A stretch of 46,593 nucleotides of DNA, taken from positions 1-46,593 of the forward strand of contig JAAELK010000397.1 in assembly GCA_024226935.1 (NCBI GenBank). The letters run 5' to 3'. This DNA is from Desulfobacteraceae bacterium. Its GTDB lineage: Bacteria > Desulfobacterota > Desulfobacteria > Desulfobacterales > Desulfobacteraceae. Shown here one piece after another: positions 38,828 through 46,593 of the stretch. Every line of letters starts with the position of its first letter. Position 1 is the stretch's first letter. The position numbers were made by a program, and so were the translations under genes. The notes below the pieces were generated by a model, which worked only from the letters and a program-made list of their open reading frames with translations, was not told where the DNA came from and made no database searches.

Positions 38828-41800
38828 GTGAATTTTTTTTCAAAGTCAGAAATTACTGACCCCACAAACAAGATTAAAATTGTATTCATCACATTTTGCG
38901 CCCTTTTCCTTCTTTTTACAAATTCCAGCAGGAGTTATGCATCCGACATTGTCCGGGTTTTTTTAATGGCTGGCCAGTCAAACATGGAGGGAAACAATAC
39001 AAAAATCTCTGCCCTTCAAAAACTATTGTGCCATGCCGGAGAATTTTCAATGGAAGGAGAAATTTGTAATTCCAATGATATTAATACATCGGAATTGACC
39101 AGTCTTTTTCTTGATACCGTTGAATCCGATTACAATCTGGCCCTTGCCAATCAACAAACTACATCTGTGATTGACAAATTACAAGATTTTTTGTGCAGTG
39201 CTAATAGGCTTCAAACCAGCCCAGACTGCGGCAATATGAACTTTGACCTTGGAGATAGAGTATTTAAAACAATAAGCGAATACTATTATAACGGCACAAG
39301 TTACGCCTATGGATATGATGCATTCAAACATATGTCCACGGCCACAGGATTATCAGATATATACAATGATGGGCTTTTTACAACCAACCTTCTTAACGAA
39401 CGATCCGATGTTTCAGTTCTCATGTTTTCCGGCAGCCATGACAGCAGCGGTAATTTATCACTATCCGAACGCTATGGTAATTTATCTCCCATATACGGAT
39501 CTCAAACATCAAATTACGGCCCGGAACTATTGTTCGGTCATTATATGGGAAACTATTATGACGATGATGTCCTCCTTTTAAAAGTTGTCCAAGGAGGCAC
39601 AAGTTTAAGGCTTGAGTGGAGAAGCCCCGGCGTTGAAGCTAACACCGCAAACAACTATACAGCTGAAGAGCTGAATAAAGAATCTCTTTACACAGCACTC
39701 CTGGAAAAAGCCCAATTGATCCAGCAAAGTGGGGCTCTTGAAAGCTATTTTCCCCAATATGCCGGAAAAACCGTTGTCATCGAAGGAATTATCTGGTTCC
39801 AAGGATGGAATGACGGAATCGGCATAGCCGCAGAAAACTATGAAGATAATTTCACAGCCTTTATCCAGGATCTGAGAAATGACCTGGCCAGACCAGAGAT
39901 TCCAATTGTTGTAGCCCAAAGCCACAGGGGAGAAGGAGATTCTCTTGTACAACTTGCCCAGGCAAATGTAGCCATGGCAACAGAAAATATGGAGATGGCC
40001 GTGACCGAAGACCTTTCAGGTTATTACCATTTTGACTCAGCAGCACACCCGGTCATCGGAAAAAGAATGGCAGATACAATAAAACCCATGCTGACCAGTG
40101 CTTCCAACTGGACAGGTATTGATATAGGTGATGTGGGGTTAACGGGTTCCTCTACAATAAATAACCAGATACACACCATAAACGGTTCAGGGCACGATAT
40201 CTGGGGGAATATCGATGCCTTTCGCTATGTATATCAAACACTTAATGGTAACGGATCAATCACAGCCAGGGTGGAAAGCCTTTCAGATACGCACGAATGG
40301 GCAAAAGCCGGCATCATGATCAGAGATACCCTGGAGCCTGGCTCAAAACACGCAGCCCTGGTATGTTCATCTTCAAGGGGACTTGCATTCCAATGGAGAG
40401 TTAACGAAAACAGCTATAGCAATTATCAAGGCACCAGCGGGGCGGCGCCTGTCTGGCTCAGACTCCAGCGCGACCAAGATGAATTAACCGCCCTGTACTC
40501 AGAGGATGGTAACAACTGGACCATCATTGGAACAAAACCCCTTCCCATGACCCAGCAGCTTTATATTGGCCTTTGTGTAACGGCCCACGACAATACAAAA
40601 ATGAACACAGCTGTTTTTAATCAGGTTGCAGTTGAACCGGGATTGCTACCCACACATCCCGTTGCAGATTTTTTGCTTTCTCCTGCAAACGGCTACTCTC
40701 CTCTTTCGGTGTCCTTTGATGGATCACAATCGAAAGATTTTGATGGGTCAGTTACACAATACCAATGGGATTTTGGCGACGGGCAAACGGGCTCCGGCAA
40801 AACCATAAACCATTCATATAATTCCCCTGGAACCTACAGCGTAACTCTTCTGGTCACAGACAATGACGGGAACACCCACCAAATAACCAAAACAGATTGT
40901 GTTACAGCAACAACCTTTATTGATACAGCAGCACTATGCGCAGCCGCAGGGGCAAATTGCGGCCTGATCAGCGACGGCCAGGGAGGCACGGCAGATTGTG
41001 GGTCCTGTTCCGGTTCCAATGTTTGCGTGAGCAATCGATGTGAACCAGCCTGTGATTCTTCCCAGTTGGGAGGTCCCATCGACAACCTTTTTTTCCATCT
41101 GCCAAACCATATTGCTCCAAAAGATATCTCCGGCAATAATCACCCTGTCACAATGACTCAACCGATGGCAACAGCCTGGGTAAGCAAAGCCGATATAACA
41201 GATAAAACCATAACCATCGACCTTAACAACAACTCGTTATCAGCTCCCTTTACAATCTCCTTTAAAATGATACCAACTATTAATACTCAAAATGAAACCC
41301 TTATATCCAACCCCGCCTTTCAGATCAGTGACGGATCGGGCACAATAAACAGCACATTCAACTACACCGGAGGAGGTGGCAGCTCCATCAGTAACACGGC
41401 AAGCAGTTTAAAAACCAATAGCTGCAACCACCTTGCCCTGGTTATTGGCGACAACTTCCATCAAAACTATCTGAACGGAGAGTTGAGTCAGACATCCATA
41501 ACAACAGATAATTTGAAACCCATCGACGGGATCATCACAATCGGTCCCTACCCCGGTAAAATCTGGGATTTAAGAATATATAACAGAACATTATCTGCCG
41601 GCGAAGTTTTAGAACTTGCCGATGTGTGTGCGGACACTAAAGTTGCGGCGGACCGCTTTGAAGGATACCCCAACTATATGTCGGGTGTATACGTCACCCA
41701 ATGGTGGCCAGATGGTGTCACCGACGTAACCCAGGAAAATCTGGATTATTATATTCACAAACAAGATGAAGTATATGAAAGGCATATTTTGGATACCGGC

Positions 41801-42838
41801 ATGTATCCAGTTGGAAATCTCTGCGATTACCTGGTGGTGGATTCGGGCAAAAATTTAATGCTCTCCGAGGGGATCAGAAACGGTTTTGTAAAAAACTACA
41901 CCTTTGATAATCCCGCGGGTCAATACTGGCTCCATGAAAATTTCCATTCATTCCAGGGACGCCTGAAAGGCTATAACGGATTTGGGGGCAGTAAATTCTT
42001 ACTGGAATCAACGGCATCATGGGGAGCCGATTCAATTTACCCCGGATGTTACGATACTCTCCTGGGTTACTATACTCTTCAACCCCATCAACCCCTGTGG
42101 ACAACACAAAGCTCGCCCATAGAAGAGGGTGTTGTGGATGCATTCAAAGGAGGACATCAATACGGCGCCTATATCTTTGAAGCTTACCTGACCCGCTACG
42201 TGGTCAGTAATAAACTCATAGGAGATATTTATAACGACACCCGGGCAGGCTCGGAATCTGCCAGAGTTATGTATGAAAAACTTGAACAGGCGGGTTTTGA
42301 CATGAAAGATGTTTTCATGGATTTTGCCGCCAGGACCATCACCTGGGACTATGAAAACGGGGAGTTATACCTGGCATCTGAAATTGGTTCCTATAATCGT
42401 ATGGTGGGTGCAAACAACAATAGTTCTGACCCCTGGCCAGCCGAAGATATCGATAATAAAATAGCGGTTTCCTATTCGGAAAACGGTACCGGCGATACCT
42501 GGACAAGTGTTCCTTCCAAATATAAGCCAGGCTCTTGGGCATATAACGCCTATAAAATGGATGTGACAAACGATAAAACCTATTTCATAGGACTTATGAC
42601 AGATGCCACAAATCCTACCTACGCAGAATTTAGGGCCCGGGTAGTGATCCACCATGGTTCCACCGGGATCAGGGAATATCACCCAATTGATCCCGCCTCT
42701 CCTGGTCTTTCCTCCACCATCCAAGTATCTGCAAATGCAGGAGATAAACTTTATCTGGTCGTATGTGTTACACCATCAACCATATTTTCAGGTTGGGATA
42801 CTTATCTATATCAATATAAAATTAATCCGATCAACTGA
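38828..42838 (+). CDS. Secreted SASA-type esterase / PKD / LamG / metallopeptidase-like chimera
   Basis: The 1336-aa exoprotein starts at GTG after AAAGGAGG. A signal peptide covers about residues 17-39. Domain 1 (about 41-430) is an SGNH/SASA carbohydrate-esterase module: nucleophile in GQSNMEG (Ser51), IIWFQGWND as the block III region, and Asp403/His407 in FDSAAHP. A concanavalin-like beta domain follows (about 435-600), then a PKD domain (about 610-695, QYQWDFGDG), a Cys-rich linker (about 700-745) and a LamG-like domain (about 750-930). The C-terminal region resembles DUF6055-type proteins and contains HENFH (1036-1040) and Glu1060, the exact His-His-Glu spacing of thermolysin. It probably attacks extracellular polysaccharide or glycoprotein; the combination of activities is inferred. 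Confidence 0.75.
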   Translation: MNFFSKSEITDPTNKIKIVFITFCALFLLFTNSSRSYASDIVRVFLMAGQSNMEGNNTKISALQKLLCHAGEFSMEGEICNSNDINTSELTSLFLDTVESDYNLALANQQTTSVIDKLQDFLCSANRLQTSPDCGNMNFDLGDRVFKTISEYYYNGTSYAYGYDAFKHMSTATGLSDIYNDGLFTTNLLNERSDVSVLMFSGSHDSSGNLSLSERYGNLSPIYGSQTSNYGPELLFGHYMGNYYDDDVLLLKVVQGGTSLRLEWRSPGVEANTANNYTAEELNKESLYTALLEKAQLIQQSGALESYFPQYAGKTVVIEGIIWFQGWNDGIGIAAENYEDNFTAFIQDLRNDLARPEIPIVVAQSHRGEGDSLVQLAQANVAMATENMEMAVTEDLSGYYHFDSAAHPVIGKRMADTIKPMLTSASNWTGIDIGDVGLTGSSTINNQIHTINGSGHDIWGNIDAFRYVYQTLNGNGSITARVESLSDTHEWAKAGIMIRDTLEPGSKHAALVCSSSRGLAFQWRVNENSYSNYQGTSGAAPVWLRLQRDQDELTALYSEDGNNWTIIGTKPLPMTQQLYIGLCVTAHDNTKMNTAVFNQVAVEPGLLPTHPVADFLLSPANGYSPLSVSFDGSQSKDFDGSVTQYQWDFGDGQTGSGKTINHSYNSPGTYSVTLLVTDNDGNTHQITKTDCVTATTFIDTAALCAAAGANCGLISDGQGGTADCGSCSGSNVCVSNRCEPACDSSQLGGPIDNLFFHLPNHIAPKDISGNNHPVTMTQPMATAWVSKADITDKTITIDLNNNSLSAPFTISFKMIPTINTQNETLISNPAFQISDGSGTINSTFNYTGGGGSSISNTASSLKTNSCNHLALVIGDNFHQNYLNGELSQTSITTDNLKPIDGIITIGPYPGKIWDLRIYNRTLSAGEVLELADVCADTKVAADRFEGYPNYMSGVYVTQWWPDGVTDVTQENLDYYIHKQDEVYERHILDTGMYPVGNLCDYLVVDSGKNLMLSEGIRNGFVKNYTFDNPAGQYWLHENFHSFQGRLKGYNGFGGSKFLLESTASWGADSIYPGCYDTLLGYYTLQPHQPLWTTQSSPIEEGVVDAFKGGHQYGAYIFEAYLTRYVVSNKLIGDIYNDTRAGSESARVMYEKLEQAGFDMKDVFMDFAARTITWDYENGELYLASEIGSYNRMVGANNNSSDPWPAEDIDNKIAVSYSENGTGDTWTSVPSKYKPGSWAYNAYKMDVTNDKTYFIGLMTDATNPTYAEFRARVVIHHGSTGIREYHPIDPASPGLSSTIQVSANAGDKLYLVVCVTPSTIFSGWDTYLYQYKINPIN

Positions 42839-42843
42839 ACTAA

Positions 42844-42875
42844 AAAGCCTCCGCTATCCCTGCCGGAGGCTTTGA
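42844..42875 (+). terminator. Terminator after the secreted chimera
   Basis: Stem AAAGCCTCCG / CGGAGGCTTT (42844-42853 and 42864-42873). The T run is short, so strength is uncertain. Confidence 0.6.
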
Positions 42876-43403
42876 TATAAGCCTATCAATATAAAACCAG
42901 GACACAATCGGTCAAATTGCCCGTGAACACTTAAATTCACCTTCACAAATCGATAATATCGTACCAATAAAAAAACGTGGTTTTCATCCCATTTTTCAGC
43001 GATATCGATTAAATAAATTAAAAGCCCCAAAATGGGACCAAAAAGGACTGATTTTCAACCTCTGATTGCTCAAAAGGCCTTTAAATAAACAGTTGAGAAA
43101 GACAGTTAACAAATCCCCCACCACCCCTTCCAAAAGAGACTAAAAAGCGATCAAATTAAAAAACAAATATTAAATCAAAAACCATTGTTAACATCTTTAC
43201 AAAAAAAAACTAAGGGTTTAAGGTTCAATTGTATGTTTCTGATTTTATGGAAAATACTTCAAGAAAGAGCCGGTTGTAACCGACAGAGCGGAGCTATGTT
43301 TTTTGCTGACAATTTAGACTCAAATATATACAAACCTAAATTAATTTACAATTATATTTTTTCCCACTTAAGAAACAAAATTTAAAACAAAAGAGAAGCT
43401 ACA
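42876..43403. other. Intergenic region upstream of the T6SS-like cluster
   Basis: No convincing gene. A distant inverted repeat TCCCATTTT / AAAATGGGA (42987-42995 and 43029-43037) and a tight CGGTT/AACCG hairpin at about 43271-43282 are visible. A weak CTGACA/TACAAA pair (43306-43334, 17 bp apart) could be the promoter of the next gene. The region is AT-rich. Confidence 0.4.
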
Positions 43404-44417
43404 ATGCCGCAACCTAATTTTTATTTAAAAAAAAGCTCCGAAAGAGAAGCTAAAACAGGGCAACCCAATACTTATTTAAAAAGAAAGCCAAGGCAACAAA
43501 ATGAACTTTTAAACCCCTTTAACCATACTCAATATGGCATACGCATACAGCTTTTATATTATGCTAAAAGCTATGATCCGGGGCATATTGCAGCAATACT
43601 TAAGCCCTGGGATCTGGATACTGATAGCGCCGCCTTTAAGAACCGAAGCCGTGAACCTTTCAGAAGAAAGCGCTGGCTTGGCGTGGACCACGGGGGAATG
43701 GGCATTCAAGATAGACCACCAAATGCTAACCCCCAAAAATGGTTCCAAAGGTGGGGGTTCAAAGGGAATACAGCCTGCAATAGCCTTTTTCACAAGACAA
43801 ATGCCAACAAAATCACATTGCCGGCATTGGACATGGGGTCCTTTGAAGCAATTGAAGCTATTTATAGAAAATATAATCATTTCAAATCCAATCATAGAGA
43901 ATACGGTTTGATTTCAAATAATTGCGCCTTCCATGTGATGTATTTATTATATTTTGCAGGATATATTCCCAAACCCATACCAGGGGATATGAACCTTACA
44001 AGACCATATATAATAGTCCGGCGGGCATGTGATTGCGGACTGGCAATCCTTGAGCAAAAACGTCGTAATATTTTAAACCATATAAAAACTCACAAACAAC
44101 AATTTTCTCCCAACTCAAACAGTTTTAATAATGGTAAGGCCGTTCGCGACCTTGTAACAATTGAAATAGAACGCTTGGAGATGGAAACAGGTAAAGAAGA
44201 AGGCAGTTACATAAGCATAAGCGTTGCCAAGAAGGCACGAAAAATCCAAGAACTTTATCTTTTATTAGACGATTGGGATAATCTAAATCTTTTTCAGCAA
44301 AAATCCAGGAGCCTTGGTGGAAGAACTGGGGAAAACATCAGGCAGTGTGTAGAAATTCTGGAACGGGGTTATCCCAGGAAAATAATAAAAAAAGATCCAG
44401 CTTTGTTTTTACGATAG
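43404..44417 (+). CDS. Candidate T6SS effector, permuted NlpC/P60- or LRAT-like fold
   Basis: The 337-aa protein has no signal peptide. His61 in YDPGHIAAILKP and Cys174 in ISNNCAFHVMYLLYFAG are in the order His then Cys, as in permuted papain-like (NlpC/P60, YiiX, LRAT) enzymes. Asn173-Cys174 with His177 recalls the NC.HF motif of LRAT-like acyltransferases. The N-terminus repeats QPN.YLK[KR] at residues 3-10 and 20-27. The C-terminal third is helical and charged. The gene sits directly upstream of tssC on the same strand, as effectors or accessory genes often do. Activity as a peptidoglycan amidase, lipid hydrolase/acyltransferase or toxin is inference. The stop is TAG. Confidence 0.5.
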   Translation: MPQPNFYLKKSSEREAKTGQPNTYLKRKPRQQNELLNPFNHTQYGIRIQLLYYAKSYDPGHIAAILKPWDLDTDSAAFKNRSREPFRRKRWLGVDHGGMGIQDRPPNANPQKWFQRWGFKGNTACNSLFHKTNANKITLPALDMGSFEAIEAIYRKYNHFKSNHREYGLISNNCAFHVMYLLYFAGYIPKPIPGDMNLTRPYIIVRRACDCGLAILEQKRRNILNHIKTHKQQFSPNSNSFNNGKAVRDLVTIEIERLEMETGKEEGSYISISVAKKARKIQELYLLLDDWDNLNLFQQKSRSLGGRTGENIRQCVEILERGYPRKIIKKDPALFLR

Positions 44418-44509
44418 GACCAAATGTGGTAAGGTGTTTGCGATAATTGATAGTAACTTTGAATTTTATTGAATAAAAAACCAAGTTAAAAAGCAAAGGA
44501 GCAAGACAT

Positions 44510-46018
44510 ATGGGTGATACTGGTCTGGAAACTGTTGATGCTGGGATAAAAGAAGAAGCCATTGACCTGAAACGGTTTTTATCAAGCATGCGCCTTGACA
44601 CCGAAGTAAGCGAGCTCTCACCCATAATCAAGAGCGACCTTGAAACAATTGTCGAGGCTCCCAGTGAAGAAAACCGTTTCATTTCCGGCATGGCTGCGTT
44701 TTTGTATAACGTGGATACAAGTTCCGGTCGCCTGAGCAAGGGAAGCATATTTGAAGTAATTGCCCGCATCGATAAGATGGTCAACGAACAGATTAATGAA
44801 ATCATCCACCACGAAAATTTTAAGGTTCTGGAATCTGCCTGGAACTCCTTGAACCAGATGGTAGAAACCACCGATTTCAAAGCGGATGTCATGATAGACA
44901 TTCTGGATGTGACAAAGGAAGAACTTTTTGAAGATTTTGAAAACAATGCCGTTGATATTCTCGGCAGTGCCCTGTTTCAAAAGATATATGTTGCAGAATA
45001 TGATCAATACGGCGGCAAACCCCTTGGATCCATCCTAGGACTTTATGAGTTCGAGCATACTCCAGATGATGAATTCTGGCTTCACATAATGGGAAAAATT
45101 GCAGCAGCAAGCCACTCTCCTTTTATCGGTTCTGTATCCCCTAAGTTTTTTGGATGCAACTCCATCCAGGAGCTGGAGGCAATCAAGGATCTTGAAGGAT
45201 TAATGAGTCACCCGAGATATGGTTCCTGGAACAAATTGCGCGAATCGGAAGAGGCAGCCTATATAGGACTCACCCTGCCAAGATATATTGCCCGCCTTCC
45301 CTATGATCCGGAAATCAATCCCTGCCGGAAAATCAATTTTACAGAGGCCGTCAGCGGGAATAATGATCAAGATTATCTTTGGGGAAGTGCATCCATGCTT
45401 TTTGCCCAGAACATGGTCAAGTCCTTTGAAACATCCGGATGGTGTCAATATCTGAGGGGACCTAAGGGAGGAGGGCTGATCAGCGGGCTGCCGACCCACA
45501 TGTTCAATCTCCGGGGGGAAGATGAAATGAAGGTGCCGGTTGAACTGGTAATTCCCGACTTCAGGGAGCTTGAGTTTGCCAATAGTGGATTCATCCCCCT
45601 GATTTATCGCAAGGGGACCGCCGATGCATGTTTTTTCAGTGCCCAATCCATCAAAAAAGCTAAAAAATTTAAAGATCCCAAAGACAGTGAGAATTCACAA
45701 TTGGTAACCAACCTGTCCTATACTTTTTCCATCACCCGAATTGCTCACTATATCAAGTGTATCATGAGGGACAATATAGGAAGTTCTGCAGATGCCTCCT
45801 ATATTCAAACCAGTATTGATAACTGGATCTCAAAATATGTGACCACCGTGGTCAATCCAGATGATTTGACCCTTAAGTATTATCCGTTCAAAGCATATTC
45901 AGTCGATGTAAAGGAACGCGAAGGAATGATCGGCTGGTATGATTGTGCAGTAAGCATCCTTCCCCATATCCAGTTTGAAGGTATGGATGTGGAACTCAGA
46001 TTGGATGCCCGTTTATAA
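44510..46018 (+). CDS. tssC: Type VI secretion sheath large subunit TssC (VipB/ImpC family)
   Basis: The 502-aa protein matches TssC, which with TssB builds the contractile sheath of the T6SS. Recognisable stretches are the IDKMVNEQINEIIHHENFKVLESAW region (about residues 86-110), LGLYEFEH, the conserved TLPRYIARLPYDP, LWGSASMLFAQNMVKSF and IPLIYRKGTADACFFSAQS. The C-terminal half forms the sheath core. AAAGGAG precedes the ATG by about 10 bp. No tssB lies just upstream, where it would normally be found, and the next gene is not an obvious Hcp. It may belong to a divergent T6SS or related contractile system continuing beyond the window. Confidence 0.88.
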   Translation: MGDTGLETVDAGIKEEAIDLKRFLSSMRLDTEVSELSPIIKSDLETIVEAPSEENRFISGMAAFLYNVDTSSGRLSKGSIFEVIARIDKMVNEQINEIIHHENFKVLESAWNSLNQMVETTDFKADVMIDILDVTKEELFEDFENNAVDILGSALFQKIYVAEYDQYGGKPLGSILGLYEFEHTPDDEFWLHIMGKIAAASHSPFIGSVSPKFFGCNSIQELEAIKDLEGLMSHPRYGSWNKLRESEEAAYIGLTLPRYIARLPYDPEINPCRKINFTEAVSGNNDQDYLWGSASMLFAQNMVKSFETSGWCQYLRGPKGGGLISGLPTHMFNLRGEDEMKVPVELVIPDFRELEFANSGFIPLIYRKGTADACFFSAQSIKKAKKFKDPKDSENSQLVTNLSYTFSITRIAHYIKCIMRDNIGSSADASYIQTSIDNWISKYVTTVVNPDDLTLKYYPFKAYSVDVKEREGMIGWYDCAVSILPHIQFEGMDVELRLDARL

Positions 46019-46061
46019 AATATAGACATCTTTATTAAAATCAAATAAAAGGAGAGTTAAA

Positions 46062-46593
46062 ATGGCTGTAAGTAATCATTATTGTGAAGTTGAACAAGGT
46101 TTTAAGCTTGTTCCAGATGCCCAGGTTGTAGTCGGACATCTCACTGCATTGACAATTGGAGAAAAAGCGATACCAGCGGATCTGGCCGTGGGTAATCCCG
46201 AGGATATTAAAGGAGCTAAAATCAAAGTTGTAGGGGTTATGGCCGGCTTCGGCTGGGGCGGCGGCAGTACAGATCTCATAGATATGTCATGCCAGGTATC
46301 TGTCACTAATAAACAAGACATAACGCTTCTTACCCACAGCGAATTAAGTGATACCAAAGTTATCTTTCAGTTCATCATATATGAGTATGACCCGGTGGCA
46401 AAAAAATATTTCCAGGTCATCCACTGCAATGAAACTGATTTGAATGGTCTTATCGCAAAATCAGGATCACAGCTTGCTCTGACGGTTGATACTGAAAAGT
46501 CGACGGAAGTTCCAAGCCCCGAAAATTATGCCGTGAGGGTGTCGATCATGCCTGAAGAAAAGTCCATGGATGTTCACCTGGCAGTTTCTGCGA
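46062..46593 (+). CDS. Unrecognised beta-rich protein in the T6SS-like cluster (partial)
   Basis: The open frame starts at ATG 46062, 8 bp after AAAGGAG, and runs off the window end after 177 codons. It is 43 bp after tssC, so the two are probably co-transcribed. The product is predicted to be beta-rich, with MAGFGWGGGSTDLIDMSCQV (about residues 58-77) and VIFQFIIYEYDPVAKKYFQV (about 102-121). No signal peptide or membrane segment is visible. By position it could be the tube (Hcp/TssD analogue), a TssB-like partner or an unknown component; no family was recognised with confidence. Confidence 0.6.
   Translation, partial: MAVSNHYCEVEQGFKLVPDAQVVVGHLTALTIGEKAIPADLAVGNPEDIKGAKIKVVGVMAGFGWGGGSTDLIDMSCQVSVTNKQDITLLTHSELSDTKVIFQFIIYEYDPVAKKYFQVIHCNETDLNGLIAKSGSQLALTVDTEKSTEVPSPENYAVRVSIMPEEKSMDVHLAVSA

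Noticed and set aside
38490-38843. Open frame of 117 codons on the minus strand between the DMT permease and the secreted chimera
   Set aside because: It starts at a TTG that overlaps the next gene, lacks a ribosome binding site, has no family resemblance, and runs over the clear promoter of the plus-strand gene.
43185-43385. 66-codon frame upstream of the effector candidate
   Set aside because: No ribosome binding site and no recognisable features; it occupies AT-rich upstream DNA.

Overview
The window looks like a chromosome segment of a mesophilic dissimilatory sulfate reducer of the Desulfobacterota, most likely family Desulfobacteraceae. The main evidence is a complete aprB-aprA-qmoA-qmoB-qmoC block (4660-12219), which encodes APS reductase and its quinone-linked electron donor complex. 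The housekeeping genes fit this placement, but no rRNA or species marker is present, so genus is not claimed.

Layout. 1-1230: AT-rich accessory DNA with an N-terminally damaged aminoglycoside-phosphotransferase-like gene. 1228-4238: an amino-acid/proton symporter facing a two-gene minus-strand operon (unusual SDR oxidoreductase and YkgJ-type Cys-cluster protein). 4440-12280: sulfate respiration, with a promoter carrying an inverted repeat, aprBA, a terminator, qmoABC and a terminator. 12419-15726: cold-shock protein, leuB behind a large perfect inverted repeat, a minus-strand tRNA-Val/tRNA-Asp operon with a clear promoter, and a short divergent Rho. 15738-21405: the minus-strand proteostasis operon tig-clpP-clpX-lon. 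21709-26222: tRNA-Pro, a small membrane coiled-coil protein, a lipoprotein/STAS pair behind a 28-bp palindromic operator, SRP RNA, and grpE-dnaK. 26253-29508: acyl-CoA ligase, lolA, nadA. 29560-34374: a minus-strand urease operon ureAB-ureC-ureF-ureG-ureD. 34458-38465: yebC, rlmE and radA (minus), then a DMT permease (plus). 38562-42838: a large secreted esterase/metalloprotease-like chimera. 43404-46593: the start of a type VI secretion-like cluster, with a candidate papain-like effector, the large sheath subunit TssC and an unrecognised beta-rich protein cut by the window end.

Most notable points. (1) ureC carries an in-frame amber codon at 32115-32117, followed by 66 perfectly plausible UreC codons. 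It is a recent nonsense mutation, a sequencing error, or a recoded (for example pyrrolysine) site. (2) A Cys/His permuted NlpC/P60- or LRAT-like protein lies directly upstream of tssC. (3) Two copies of a ~100-bp element 35 kb apart share two hairpins, one with a compensatory base-pair change. (4) The 1336-aa exoprotein combines a SASA-type esterase with a C-terminal HExxH-E module spaced as in thermolysin. (5) Perfect palindromes sit on the promoter of the STAS gene and just upstream of leuB. (6) The urease cluster has no ureE, but UreG has a His-rich leader.

Functional links. AprBA reduces adenylylsulfate using electrons that QmoABC takes from the menaquinone pool. Tig, ClpP, ClpX, Lon, GrpE and DnaK form the folding and degradation machinery. 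The urease genes would release ammonia if ureC is functional. All assignments come from reading the sequence and motif recognition; no database search was run.
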